Source: Boothiomyces macroporosus (taxonomy: Eukaryota; Chytridiomycota; Chytridiomycetes; Rhizophydiales; Terramycetaceae). From it: a DNA stretch of 64,000 bases. The position numbers and the translations under genes are program-made. Positions 41,905-56,680 of the stretch are shown here, one piece after another. The first letter of the stretch is position 1. The number at the start of each line of letters is the position of its first letter. The notes below the pieces were generated by a model that saw nothing but the letters and a program-made list of their open reading frames with translations, had not been told where the DNA came from and searched no databases. The stretch covers positions 1 through 64,000 of the forward strand of contig JADGKB010000069.1 in assembly GCA_027604185.1 (NCBI GenBank), given 5' to 3'.

Positions 41905-41940
41905 AAAGTCATTTATTAAATTTAAAAAATATCCATCATA

Positions 41941-44425
41941 TTACACTTCATTTTTTTCAGATTCACTAGGAGCGACTGGCTGAAGGTTGTCAACTTCAAG
42001 GGCTTTCAACCTACCAGCCAACACAATCACACCTATAAAAATAATTACAATTCCCATGATAAATAGAACAAATCGGACGGTAGTGTAGTTGGCAAATTCA
42101 TTGTAATAAACCCCTCCACCAACAACATCAAAGATAGTCCAAACTACAAAGTAAACTGGAATCTGAATCAAGGCATCATAGCGCGCCAAGCCCATGTTGA
42201 TCCAATATACTTGGGATATAGCGGTACTAAGAGTAATAAAAGTAAACAACCACGCAGAGAATGAATTGAATTGATTCTGGCTTCCAAATATGGACGTGGA
42301 TAGCAAATGGATTGTGGCATTTGCAAACAGGACTGTTAAAGTCCCCATAAGCCCCTACTATCAGTATTAATTACCCCGAATGCAGCATATCCAAAAGGAA
42401 GGAAAATTCTAGCAAAAAATGAATTAACTGGGATTTTGTGAGGTAATACCGGAATTAGCTTGAGGTTATACAATTGCTTAAATATTGGCCAATTTCTAGT
42501 ATACTCTATAAATCTAGTTCTCATAGTCTTTTTTGCTGGTATAGCTGGGATTTCTGCAACTATCGGCTTTGGTTCTTGATGCGAAACTGCAGAAACCGAT
42601 GATGAACCCGTTGCAGAGATTTCATCAGGGTTGATTTCATTTTTTACTGGAGAAGGAGGTTTCAATGACCCAGTTGGAGAAGACGTTTCGGTTTGATCTT
42701 GTGGTTTCTTGATTTTAAAAGTCAGAGATACAGAATGGATTGAAGATCGATCACCAGCTTTTGATTTTAAAAATGCGTCAATGTTTTCATTGTTTCCATC
42801 TACTATCATTTCTATTCCACTTTCATTATCGATAGATGACGTTTCATCTTGGGTCAAGTTGTCTTCATCAGAATTATCCAAGTTGCCACGCACTGGAGTT
42901 GAAATAGTCACTATTCTCTTGATCGCTTCACCTCCATCAACTTCCTCATCTGAAACTACTATCTCTGGATTGTGCGCAGAAGGCTTTGCTGGTTTGGTTT
43001 CAACAGCAACTAAATCTCCTTGGATCACTTTCTTTAGCACTTCGTTTGAATCATCTTTTAGATCCAGATTCTTTTCTACGATACAAATACCAATAAATAT
43101 AGTAGTAATTAAAGAAGCAATAACTGTGAGATAAATAATCGTTGGTGTCTGTTGAAACAGCTTCAGAAGGACGCAAACATCATAGTCCTTTCCTGGAGAA
43201 CCAGCAAACACAACTACAACTACGGACCCTGATACGATCAAAAATATTCCAACCAAATCGTTATAAGTCCAAACTTCATGATTAATTAACGGAGCAACAA
43301 TAACATTAACCACCAATGATATTGACGAAATAGGTGCTAATAGAGATTGTGCTGCAAAATTTAGCGCCAAGAAATTGCAAATATTTCCAAATATAAATAC
43401 TACCATTCCCAACAACCATCGCTATCGTTAAAAAAAATTACAGGATTGCTAAACAAGTTTCCCATTCTCAAATCCTTTTGGAATTCTGCTTTATCTTTGT
43501 CTGCAGTGGGAAAAGATTGTACTTTTTTCACTCTAGTTTCTCCCAGTTGTCTGACAGAATGATCGCGAGAAAGGGATTCCATTGGTATTTCAGGAGAGCT
43601 TCTCTCTAAACTTTGTGCACCAGACCGATTACTTAGACTGGCATTTGACAAGTTTCTGTAAAATGTTTTGACAGTTGATCGCAATGATGCCAAGTGATAC
43701 ACTAATCCAACTGTTTCCCTTTCCTTCTTGCGCACCACTTTTTCATGCCTTTTTCTTAAGGCTAGTTTTTGCAAGTTTAGTCCAATATTAGTAGTTGTTG
43801 CAGATATCAAGTTGAGAATTATTCCAATCCACGTGGTTGAAGCTTTGGTAGGAACAACGCATCTGCTAGCATTACTTGATGGATCAATATCAGGTGTGCA
43901 CACTGCCTGTCCAGCACATGTTCCAACACTGTACAACACTGGTTCACATCGTTGCAGCTCAGCAATTCCACCGCAACATCCTTGTCGATCCAGAGATGTT
44001 GACATTGTAGAACTGAAAGGGTCAGATACTGTTTGACAAGATGACTCGATGGTGCAAAAATTTGGTGAGCATATCCCTTCCAAATACTGTTCAATGTTTT
44101 CGGTTGGGTACAAGTAGGTGTGGTTCATTGCAATTGCATTCTTTAAAAATACATACTCTGAACAATCTGAGCTCTGTCTACAAATCGCACCAGGAGAGAC
44201 AATGTACGAGCATTTATTATTCAGACATGCGTATCCTGCTTGTGACTGTGGTGTATTATATCCTGATAAAGCTTGTAGTCGCTGGGTGTATGATAGACAG
44301 TCGTTATCGGTCGTGCAATTACCTACCACTAGCGATTGCCCTAGTACTGATGAGATTTGAAATAGTATTAGCATTAAAAAGATAAATTTTTGTAAAGTTG
44401 ATTTGAAATTAAACACTTCAGCCAC
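41941..44425 (-). CDS. NIPA-like magnesium transporter (copy 2)
   Basis: Identical second copy of 23959-26443. Introns (20 nt each) are at 43422-43441 and 42355-42374. Its 3' flank is now followed by the truncated HNH copy instead of the transposon. Confidence 0.86.
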
Positions 44426-44800
44426 ACCCGACTAAACAAATAACAAAGAGCTCAACCCAAATAAACGGAATTCGCAGTTAGTTTCTGATCTCGGTTAATT
44501 CAACTGTTTGGAGGCGAAACCAGATTTGCCTTTATTTTATTGGTGGAATGGTTTTTCTTCATGACACACATCTCATTAAGTTTCAAAAGTAAATCCGACG
44601 CTTAGCACTCTCCTCATGGCTGAATTTGAATTAGCTACTGGGCACGTATAGCGGATGCGTGCAGATATCTGATCGATTCAAAGTGAACAAAAGCATTCTC
44701 TATAGTTTCAGTGTCTCTGGCTCCAGTATCTCTGGTTTATGGTTGGCAAACTTGCTGATAACCAGAGCGCAATGACCAAGACACTTTTTCTAATCTTGAA

Positions 44801-46032
44801 ATGAAAATAACAGTGCAAGTTGGTAGTTGGAATGTGGCTACAAAAGAACCCAACAGCTCACAGCTACAAGATATTTCAAACTGGCTCGAAAGGTCTCTGT
44901 CACCATCTCCGGATATTATATGCTTAGGATTCCAGGAATTGGTGCATCAAGCTCATCTCCATCGTATATCAACATACCAGTCTTTTTGGAGCCCTACTAG
45001 AGAAGGATCTATGCATATACCCGCCTTGGAATCCTGGATAAATCGTGTAGAAAGTGCACTATTGAAAATCCATGGACTTGGCGCAAAGTACCGTCCGTTA
45101 TACGCAGGAAAAACAGCAGGGATTGGAATGTTGGTTTTCATCAAGGAGGGTATTCTGTGTTAAATATAGGAACTATTATTAATAAAATCGCTACTGGATC
45201 CATCGGAACTGGTCTTGGAGGTGTATATGTAAACAAAGGTGCTGTTGGTATATCGTTCGAATGCGAATTAGAGAAATATCCAGAACAAAGCAGCTCGTTT
45301 TGCTTTATCAGTTCACATTTGAATGCACACGCAGGCGAAGCGAATTGCATATGGAGACAGGAGGAAGCAGATCACATCCTGTCGTGTTTGGTTCTAAAAC
45401 CATTTAGAAGTGTTCCATTTGTCACTCTTCCTCAAAATCACGAAGTAATATGGTTTCTAGGTGATTTGAACTTTCGATTCAAAGGTGCAAAAGACAAATG
45501 GGCTCATGGGATAATTGGCAATGACTCTACTCTTCCGAAACGATCAAAAATTCTAGAATTAATTCAAAAGATTGATGTGGAAGAATTGAACGCATTGGAT
45601 GAACTAAATTATCTCAGGTCAGTCCAACAAGGAACATTAGCTCAGTTTAGAGAACCGAAAATATTGTTTACACCATCCTACAAATTGAAAGGAGTAAAGA
45701 AAGCTGATGTACCACGGACCTATTCGGAAACTAGGATGCCTGCTTATTGCGATAGAATATTATACTTTAGTGACGGCCACCACAGTGTATCTCCATTACA
45801 TTACTTGAGAGTAGAAGAATTCGACTGGAGCGACCATGACCCAGTAGTTGCACTGTTTCATCTAGAGCGGATTGCTGAAGATATGGCCAAGCCAGTATTG
45901 GGTTGCAATCTGGCACTCGTTAGTTCTCAAAGATGGTCGAGATTCTTTTATATTAATCAATGGCGCATTATTGCTCTCGTAGTTTTAGGAGTCGCTCTAG
46001 TAGGTTATCACCTGCTGAATAAATTCCTTTAA
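44801..46032 (+). CDS. inositol polyphosphate 5-phosphatase, tail-anchored (copy 2)
   Basis: Identical second copy of 26819-28050; the 20-nt intron is at 45150-45169. All catalytic motifs are kept. Confidence 0.92.
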
Positions 46033-46123
46033 GACTTTAGTTTTCGTTATATGGGATCTCAACAAAGATGGTGGCTGTTTCTGGCCAGAATAGTTCTAAA
46101 GTAGAACTTTTGCTTTTTAAAAA

Positions 46124-47155
46124 ATGAATCGCCTTACTGAAATATTTTTGTGTGCAACTTGCAAAGGGAATGGGCGAGCAAACGCAAGGGCAGGAATAGG
46201 AATTTATTTCGGGGAAGGAGATCCAAGGAATGCCGCAGGATATCTAGATGGAGTTACAAACAACCAAGCAATCTTATTTGCATCCATAGAAGCATTGAAG
46301 AGATCCATGAAATCGCCAACTGTGTCTATATACTGCAACTCAAAGTACGTAATCGATGGAATTAATAATTGGATTGCTGGTTGGAAAAGTAACAACTGGA
46401 AGAATGCGAAAAACCAGCCAATAGCCAATGTGGAGCTTTGGATAACTTTTGATTGCCTCTACACCAGCAGAACTGGAGTATCATTGAAATACGTAGATTC
46501 AAAGTCGTCTCAGTATAGAAAGGCTTCCGAACTTGCGCATCTTGCAGAAAACAATGGAGTCCCAATTTCATATGTAAATATCCCAACATCAGAAATAACT
46601 CAGTCGTTTGAGAAGGCTGCTGCGATCAACAGTGAAAGCAGACAAGGAACTAATGCACCAATCATCCCAGAACCAACTTTAGATACTGCTCTGAAATCAA
46701 CAGCATCAAATCAAGAAGTAATCAAAGTGTATACTGATGGAAGTTGCAGGGGTAATGGGAAAACTGGAGCTAGGGCTGGAATTGGGATATTTGTAGCAGA
46801 TGGAGACTCGCGAAATGTTTCAGAACGATATCTTGACGGACCAACAAACAATAGAGCTGAAATATACGCAGTGATTAGAGCACTGGAAATATTTAAAGAT
46901 GTTCCTAATGTGACGATTTATTCTGATTCGCAATATACAATCAATGGCATCAAGACATGGATAAATAATTGGAAGAAACAAGATTGGAAAACAAGTAATG
47001 GTCAGCCAGTAGCAAACAAAGACTTGTGGCAGCGATTTGATCAGCTGTATTCTGCCCGTAAAGACGTTTCAATCGAGTACGTAGAAGCTCATTGTGGAAT
47101 ATACGGAAACGAAAAAGCCGACGAATTTGCCAATAGAGGTGCAATGTTAATGTAA
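46124..47155 (+). CDS. tandem-domain ribonuclease H (copy 2)
   Basis: Identical second copy of 28142-29173, including the four substitutions that inactivate the first domain. Confidence 0.9.
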   Translation: MNRLTEIFLCATCKGNGRANARAGIGIYFGEGDPRNAAGYLDGVTNNQAILFASIEALKRSMKSPTVSIYCNSKYVIDGINNWIAGWKSNNWKNAKNQPIANVELWITFDCLYTSRTGVSLKYVDSKSSQYRKASELAHLAENNGVPISYVNIPTSEITQSFEKAAAINSESRQGTNAPIIPEPTLDTALKSTASNQEVIKVYTDGSCRGNGKTGARAGIGIFVADGDSRNVSERYLDGPTNNRAEIYAVIRALEIFKDVPNVTIYSDSQYTINGIKTWINNWKKQDWKTSNGQPVANKDLWQRFDQLYSARKDVSIEYVEAHCGIYGNEKADEFANRGAMLM

Positions 47156-47235
47156 ATTTTGCGGGCAATTAAATAGTCATGTGATTTGCTTTTTTTTAAA
47201 TTTAATTTCTTACCTCGTAACTTTCACTTGATAGA

Positions 47236-48205
47236 ATGAATGAATTCATAAATACTAACGCTATAACTATATCTGCAACTACGAGTGCGCTTATATCAGT
47301 ATCCATTGGCTATCCAGTAATTTTTTGTTAAACAAAAGTTTGACTCAGTAAAAACAAGAATGCAGGCTTTTAAATATCCATCCGCCCTGTCTTGCATCAA
47401 GAGTACCTTTTATCATGAAGGTGTGTTGGGATTTTATCGTGGGATACTGCCGTTATTGGCATCATCTACCACTTTGCGCGCTATTAGCTGGAACTTGTAC
47501 AGCGGTGGAAAAGAACGAGTGAAAAAAGTAAATCTTGCATAACAAAGATATATCAAGATGACGGTGTTCTTGGTGCAGTGGTGCCGTCATTTATTGCTGG
47601 TGGAGGCACTGGTCTTACAATGTCCATCTTTGGTGCTCCAATCGAATTTATTAAAGTATATTGCAATTAAAAAAGGTCAGAAGACAGTTACAGAAAGTGG
47701 AGGAAGGGTCTGCAAGGTTGAAGAGTCTTGGAGGATGGATTGCACATGTCTATAGACAAGGCGGACTCTTTGGACTATATAGTACCTTTAATTAATTGTA
47801 GCTGGGTATAGAATCCATGCACCAATGGAAATCTTGGGGTGCGGCTCGTATTTTGCGATTTACGAAACTATTAAATATTATGGACCAAAAACAGAACATG
47901 GTACACCGCAGCATTGGGTTTCATTAGTAGGAGGAGGTATATCTGGAGCTCTATCCTGGGTACTAGTGTTCCCATTAGATGTGTAAGCATTCTTCTAAGC
48001 TAGTTTAAAATCAATAGTTCAGAAAGAGGCCTTCTCTGGACACGAAAAAAGCGTTTCCTATTACTTTACTGAGAGATACAAGGAATTTGGTGTAAGAGGC
48101 TTCTTTAGAGGAATGTCCATGCAGTTGATGAGATCAGTTCCAGTACACGCAATCAACTTTTATGTGTATGAAAATATGCTTCACTTTTGCACCAATTATA
48201 AATAA
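47236..48205 (+). CDS. mitochondrial carrier family protein (copy 2)
   Basis: Identical second copy of 29254-30223. Introns: 47317-47338, 47528-47547, 47656-47675, 47782-47801 and 47983-48003. Confidence 0.93.
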
Positions 48206-48223
48206 TATATATATATTTAGAGT

Positions 48224-50545
48224 TCAGCTCTTTACCGCTAGTGTAACATCAGGATCAAGTGTTTCAAAGTATTTCAATATTCCAAATATACCCACATGAT
48301 CTCCAACCATCGTTCTCGAAATTAATATTTCATTAAATTCTTCCTTTTTCGCCCACCGAGGTTTGTAGAGGTACTTTTCGTCAACTGGTCTGTGTATTGT
48401 GTCAGTTACTTTTTCTTTAATTGCGGTTGTAAATGCTTGAAGAGAAGCGGTTCCTCGTTTCCTCTTTCCATTTACAACTTTTTGGGCAATGATTTCAATT
48501 TTCGCGTCTTTGTTATCCCTTACTTTCTCAAGGTACAGTATTCTGCCAGGCAAGTACATTGGCATTTTCGTGGTTTTCTTTTCCTTTTGTACTTTTTTCA
48601 GGTATGCGATTTCGCTTTCTTGCAAGATGGAATTGGTGCTGTCAGGTATGTTTCCATTTTGTGTCCTTTGAAGTAACGTCTTTCTATTTTCATTTGTTCT
48701 AAACCTGTTGATAACTGCAGAGCCAAAGATTCGATATTTTGGCAAGTTGCAGTTGCTTAAAAGTCTATGAATATCGAATTTCAATTTTTCCATAGTTTCA
48801 TGAGTTGTTCGTGTTACAATGTCGTCACCGCATACCACTGAAATACAAAAGTTGTTAAAGAGCGGTGACGTTTTATCGTTTACAACACTACCAGGCATAG
48901 AATATCCGTAGCATCTACTTTGGTAGTACCCTCGTTTGCGCAAGAAATAAGTGACCAGTGAAGCAACACCCTACAGTTAATTATATTTACTGCTCCAAGA
49001 GAATGTCCACAAACTACAATTTGGTATTGCGATTCTCTTTGATTAGAGCTTTTCAATATTTTATCCAACAATTCTTTATCGCAAATTTCTTTGACAATAT
49101 TAAGAGCAGTCTTTTTAAATCCGGAATGAACCAAATAGTTTTCTGCCCCATCCAAGTCTTCATCAAGAATAACAGGATCAAATTGCAAATCTACTAGTAT
49201 ATCTGCTGCACTATAAGTTCCTCTGATGGCAATTACAATTGAGCTCCAGTCATGATCAAGTGAAATCATGTACGGGGACCTGAATAAATCATTACTTAAA
49301 GAGAAATGGATCAACATGTCTAGTTTTCCAGTGATCTCGTTATCCAATTGAATATATGCCATATTTGCATAGTGTGAGAAATGAAGAATGTCGATGATAT
49401 CTGATTGTTTCAAATCCTGCTTCTCCAAAGGCACTGCAAACGAATATGAAGAAAAATTCCAGTCGTTCACATCCCCCTTTGTATTTAAAGACTCTTCTGT
49501 TTCTATGGAGGTAAATGATCTGAATTTGTTTCCACCGCTTTTTGACAGTTCACTTGCTGAATCAGTGAATCGTCTCGGGGATTTTTGGGATTTGCTTGAA
49601 GTGTTTGATTTCAGTGAAGTCTTACTTGGCTGTCTTTTCACAACAGCTATTTCAGATATATCCGTGTCCTTTCCAGCTTCTTCAATAGGGTCATTCAGCA
49701 CACTTTTTCCATCGCTTATAGATAATGAATTGTTGCTAGCACTTTGCATGATCTTTTCTTCAGTCTGGAACAATGATTTAAATGCCAAATATAATTTCTG
49801 TTCTCTTTTCAATAGTATTAATCCAACAGCTAAATCAGTCAAACTCCAATCGATATCTTTGTAATACTCTGCTAATGCTGAAGCTACGTCTGCTATTACA
49901 GTTTCACTATCTGTGGAATCAAGTGCTGGTGAACATAGCCATTCAATTCTTCTTTTCCATAGTTTCATGTATTTTCCAAAATTCGTACTGGCGCGTCTTT
50001 TGGATCTTGAATTGTACATGAAAAATACTACAAAGAATATGAAAAATGACGAGGAAATGAATGCCATGATTGTGACCATCTTTACCAAATTTAGATTGAA
50101 TGGAATACACTGTGTGCTGAGCTGGAAGGCATTCTTTTGAAAATAGGCAACTATAATACCGTATACTTGTAGCAGATATTCAATAAACATTAATATCGCT
50201 TCGATATGACCAAGCGGCCCCATTAATTTCCTTCTTGGCCCAGGACTGCAAACTGTACCAGACATGGAGCATATCACACACGCCAGTTCGGATAGAAATT
50301 GAATACAAGAAAGGATCAGATATGCAGCTAGATATAAACCAAGAGTATTCAGCATATCGCAGCGATCTTTAAGAGCAAAGTAAAGAGCTATGGATAATAT
50401 GGGGATTCTACGTTAAAGGGTGATTACGATATACACCGAAATAGCAAGACAAAAGTCGCAGGGAAATACAGATCATCCGGTGATAGCTCTATCCTTCTGT
50501 AACAGAAGAGGTATCTTGGCTACTTGTGAGAAATATGAATACCAT
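48224..50545 (-). CDS. diacylglycerol lipase homologue A (copy 2)
   Basis: Identical second copy of 30242-32563. The start-codon-only exon is 50543-50545; introns are 50520-50542, 50408-50427 and 48971-48990. Confidence 0.93.
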
Positions 50546-50832
50546 TTGCGGAAACGGAAGGTAAACATCTTACGTGGATTTTTGTTTGTTTAAGCTTCCA
50601 ACATGGCACCAGGTTTCACAAGAAAATTACAATTCTAAAATGAGATAATTATCCCCTTTTGTTGATCATGGAATGCTTGTGCTTAACAGACGAGGGGAGA
50701 TGCGCCGGTAGAACATATTTGACACTCAATTCCGACTAGTATAAACTGGAATCCTCACTTGATGTGCACTTGACATTGGAAACAACCAAGGGATGTAACT
50801 GAAATTGGACCCAACCATTCTTGGAAAAAATA

Positions 50833-51510
50833 ATGAAAATCAAGTACCTGCTAAACACACTGGAACAGCCATTGAATATCCCTAATATCCCCAAAATGAT
50901 GGTGTCCACGAGGCAGCTTTCTGGAATATCAGGGTAACGAGTTTTCTAATTTAGCCCTGAAGAATTTCAAAATCCAATTTCAAATTATAGCTCCAAAACA
51001 AATTCTTTTCATTCACTGGCTTTCCATGATACCCAATTAGTAGGTTATGTCTTGGCGACGTTCTATTCTACCACTCCGCTGTTGTTTGGCTCAAAATCCT
51101 ATGTCCCAAATTTAAACGGAGATACCTTGATGATAAATGAAATTGCAGTGATGAAAAATCAACAGGGGAACGGGATAGCATCAAAATTACTTGATTTCAC
51201 TCTGGCCCAATCCAAAAGCTCTCCTACAAACATTGAGTTTTCTATATTATCTACCAATATTTCTTCAGAAACGCTGTTTACAAAGTTTGCTGAAAGGCAT
51301 GGCAATAATATTACCATTGGAGCTGAAGCGTGTACAGAGTGGGGCACTTACTTTGACTGGACAGTCAACATCAATAAATCGAACCAAAAACAAAAGCTAG
51401 AGATACTGAATCCATGGCTCAATACATTTGGCATTGGCTGGCAGACCTACTTGGACAGGCGAAGCTTGATTACCCGCTCTAGGGCCAGACAGGAAAAAAG
51501 AAGAATATAA
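50833..51510 (+). CDS. GNAT-family N-acetyltransferase (copy 2)
   Basis: Identical second copy of 32851-33528; intron 50934-50954. Confidence 0.78.
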
Positions 51511-51641
51511 TTCATCTTTACTTGTTTCATTCATCTTTGCTCGTTTCATTCTGTACCATTCTGGATCGTTTTGATGACACATTTTCGAGTCACCAACTAA
51601 AGCCTGAATTTGTCCAGATTTTTTTTCAAAAATATAAATCA

Positions 51642-52685
51642 ATGAACGAAAATACTCCAGCTTATTACCCACCGTTGCTGTTAGAATCCCTAGGAGGAGG
51701 AAAACGCCCCATCAAGACAGTAGATATTTCTAATCGTCAGGTTTCAAAGACACCTCCCACGAATATCCAAAAACCACGCCAGTTGAGATCAAGATCCAGA
51801 GAGCGGTCTCTCACACCAGGCATTTACGGATCTCCATCATCAACTAATCTACCCCTTGATGAGGACGCTCCTCCAACCACAATGCTCTTCTCGTCTTCCC
51901 CTACGAAAAGGTCAACACCAAAACTAAATTTATCTACACAGTCTACGCCAGTCCATACTCCGCATTCGATGCACACACCTGGGTCGCACATGTCTGTGGA
52001 TAACTTGAATACACCCGTCTCGATTTTGAATGGGACTACTATAACGGTAATTGGAATTCCACCGCATAGACATGAATTTATTAAAAAAATGTTTATGGAG
52101 CTGGGACCTGTTGCATATATCAATTTACAAGAAGGAAGGAATTATATGGTCGTGACCTACTTACATTCATCAACCGTGGAACAGGCTTTGCGATACGATG
52201 GGAAAACCTTTGACGATTCATGGGTTATCGTTGTGCGAGTTGGTGATGCATTCAATACCCACCTAGGAAAAGATTCTGAACAAAAGAGCGTTGGCTCTGA
52301 ACGCAAAGATAGCATTATTTCAAGTGAAAGAAAAAGCGAAATTGGAACCGAAAAGAAACTGGGATTGGAATCACCTTCTGCATATATGGAAACACCATCC
52401 AAGTTAAAGCCAAAAAGAAGTCTTGTTTTGACTGAAGCCAGTTTGATGACACCTGCAAAGCCAATTAAACCGATTCTAAAGGAAACTAGAGCACAAAATT
52501 ACCCTACTATACACGAAGACCCTGTTGTTATTGCTCAGCCGCAGCATTTCGAACCAGACCAGAATGAAAACCTTTACCCTACCATTGACCTCCAACAAGA
52601 ACGAAGCGAGCACAGACAGGTTACTTTGAATATGAAATCATCTGGTATATTTGAAAGAATATCAGATTTGATTTTTGGTTGGTAA
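51642..52685 (+). CDS. Nup53/Nup35-family nucleoporin (copy 2)
   Basis: Identical second copy of 33660-34703; intronless. Confidence 0.9.
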   Translation: MNENTPAYYPPLLLESLGGGKRPIKTVDISNRQVSKTPPTNIQKPRQLRSRSRERSLTPGIYGSPSSTNLPLDEDAPPTTMLFSSSPTKRSTPKLNLSTQSTPVHTPHSMHTPGSHMSVDNLNTPVSILNGTTITVIGIPPHRHEFIKKMFMELGPVAYINLQEGRNYMVVTYLHSSTVEQALRYDGKTFDDSWVIVVRVGDAFNTHLGKDSEQKSVGSERKDSIISSERKSEIGTEKKLGLESPSAYMETPSKLKPKRSLVLTEASLMTPAKPIKPILKETRAQNYPTIHEDPVVIAQPQHFEPDQNENLYPTIDLQQERSEHRQVTLNMKSSGIFERISDLIFGW

Positions 52686-52720
52686 TAAAAGTATATTTGA
52701 TTATAAACGAAACCAAAAGT

Positions 52721-54255
<1,535 letters not shown>

Positions 54256-54669
54256 TTTTGCAAAAGTTGGCTTGTCAATTTGCTTTGTTTAAAAGGCGCA
54301 ACAAAGAAATAATTGCATTTAAATAATCAATAAAATCCATAGGCGGAAAGGAAATTTACATTTGTTGATGTAATCCAGAGTCTAAGCTTGATCTGATGGG
54401 CGGATTTTAACCCGTACGCGCGCCATTACTTTTTGTATTGGATTAGCATGGGTTATACTAGAATAAAGGGAAATGAAATCCCGTGAGAATATCCTGCTTA
54501 ATAGAGAGTAGTCGCAAGGCTAAACGATTTATATTAAATGCTCAGTACTAATTGCGGATTTATATGCTCTAATTGGTGTTTTTGAAGGGATTGCACTGTT
54601 TAGGCTTAGCTGCCTGTTTGATGTCAGCCACAAAGTGAAAAAGCTGGGTGGCTAAACTTCAACCAAAAA

Positions 54670-55407
54670 ATGAAGGATACAGAGGATGTAGCAGAGAATA
54701 CAACTGTTGTATCCGCTAGTAGAGGAATTGTCGAATCATTTCAACCCCAAATAGAAAAAGCCATTTATCGAGGCAAATTCAGTTATTTCATTGATTCTGT
54801 GTTGCTGTTGGTTAATATTTCTTCATTCACATTTCTGATCATGTATTGTTACAAAGTGTTTCAATTGGGCGAATTGCAGTATGTCAGCTGGAAGATTTTG
54901 TTTTGTTTGTTTACTGGGATATTTCTAGAGCGAATCTATGCAATTATTGTGGGGTTGGTGAGAGTCCAATTCAGTTCATGGATATACAAGCTTCTCTTTA
55001 TAGTGTTAACCGTACCTGGTAATTTTGTCTTTATTCAGGAAACACACAGATGCTGTTTCTCAGTCTGTATCCCTATGACAGGAAAAAGAATATGATTAGA
55101 GTGCGAGTAATGGTAATTGTATGTAATCCAGGTTGCAACGATCGTCGGGAGTATTTTGCAAGCGTTTGCCTTGTTTTACACCCTATTTGATGCCCAAACT
55201 TACTGCAAGAGGTTCCCACAAAGTGATTATTGCGGAAACACACCGGATGCCTCATCAAACCGACAGCAGCTGATAATCAGAGGTGTAGTAGCAATAGTCG
55301 GTGGGTTCATCACTTGGCAGTTTATTGTAATCGAGTTGATCAAAGACTTTTGTTGCATCGTTCCATACGAGGACTGGAAGCGCAACAAGGAAACCCAAGA
55401 AATATAA
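54670..55407 (+). CDS. polytopic membrane protein, unrecognised (copy 2)
   Basis: Identical second copy of 36688-37425; introns 55019-55038 and 55113-55131. Confidence 0.72.
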
Positions 55408-55508
55408 ATAGAATTGTATCTCTTTTTTAATCTGTATCTCTTTGATGATATTGTAATACAATTCATTAAATTTGACGAGCGAAATTTTCAAATATTTTCC
55501 AAATTGAA

Positions 55509-56418
55509 ATGCTTCGCAATTTCAGAAGACAGGTCGTATTCTCTGTAGGATTCGTAGGAGCAACATTCACCATTGGTATCCGTTATTAATGCAGCCCATA
55601 TTCACAGGTCGAATGAATTAGTGGAGGAAATGAAAAGCAACAGACTTCAAATTCTACATTTGTTTGAGCCATCGCAATATCTTTTAAAGCTGGACGAAAG
55701 GCAGAACGTATTTCAGCGTATCCGAACCATAGCAATCAACAAATACCGGGAATTATCAGACTCTCAGAAACTGTGTCTACCGATAATTGCCATAAATTCA
55801 TTGGTGTTTCTTGGTAATTGTTGTTGACATAGCTTGGCAATTCCCTAGGAATCACAGATTTATGGAGAGATACTTTATGCATACGCCCAGTTCATCTCCC
55901 ATAACGATATTCACTTCAACGATTTCTCACAGGACAGCCTTGCATTTTGGTTTGAATATGGTGGCATTATTTTCATTCTTTCCGTCGTATCAATACCGTA
56001 GCGGATTCAGTGATCAACAAATGATTGCGTTCTATCTATCGACATGTGTATTGAGCAGTCTTGGGTCTGTATTTTCTACGATATATTTAAGAAGGGCGAT
56101 ATTGCCATCACTTGGAGCCAGCGGGGGTAACTCTTTATTAATCAAGGCATTTTTGGGCTAATTAGTGGAATGGCATCTTTAAACCCAAATGGCAAAGTCT
56201 ACCTCGTCTTCCTCCCAGGGCAGGAATTTGAAATGAGACAGGTAGTACCTCTTTTGATTGGTTTTGATTTTCTCGGACTTGTCCTTGGTTGGCGCGTTTT
56301 AGACCATGCTGCTCATTTGGGTGGTGCACTTTACGGTTGGTTTTACACAAATTATGGTTATCAGTGGTGGTCCAAAATACAAACAAGCCTATTAAAGTGG
56401 AGAACCACTAATAAATAA
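55509..56418 (+). CDS. mitochondrial rhomboid protease, PARL/Pcp1 type (copy 2)
   Basis: Identical second copy of 37527-38436; introns 55576-55594, 55814-55832 and 56127-56146. Confidence 0.92.
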
Positions 56419-56680
56419 TGATTACTATTTAAAGCCTCAAAGAAAATGGTATTGTTTTTTGGTGCCACAATATTCGCCAAGTCGTGTATGACAGCAATGG
56501 GAACGTGACTTTGCAATCAAAACCAACCTTTAGAGTATTTAATCGCTACTAAATGTACTATCCTTTGTTCAATTTGGTTTAATTTGTCTCCGTTCAGTTG
56601 TTTCAGTGACACTCGGCTCATGAGTGGGCTCAAACAAGTGGTGTTTTAAATGCCAAAGGAATTTGTAAACAATTTGAAAG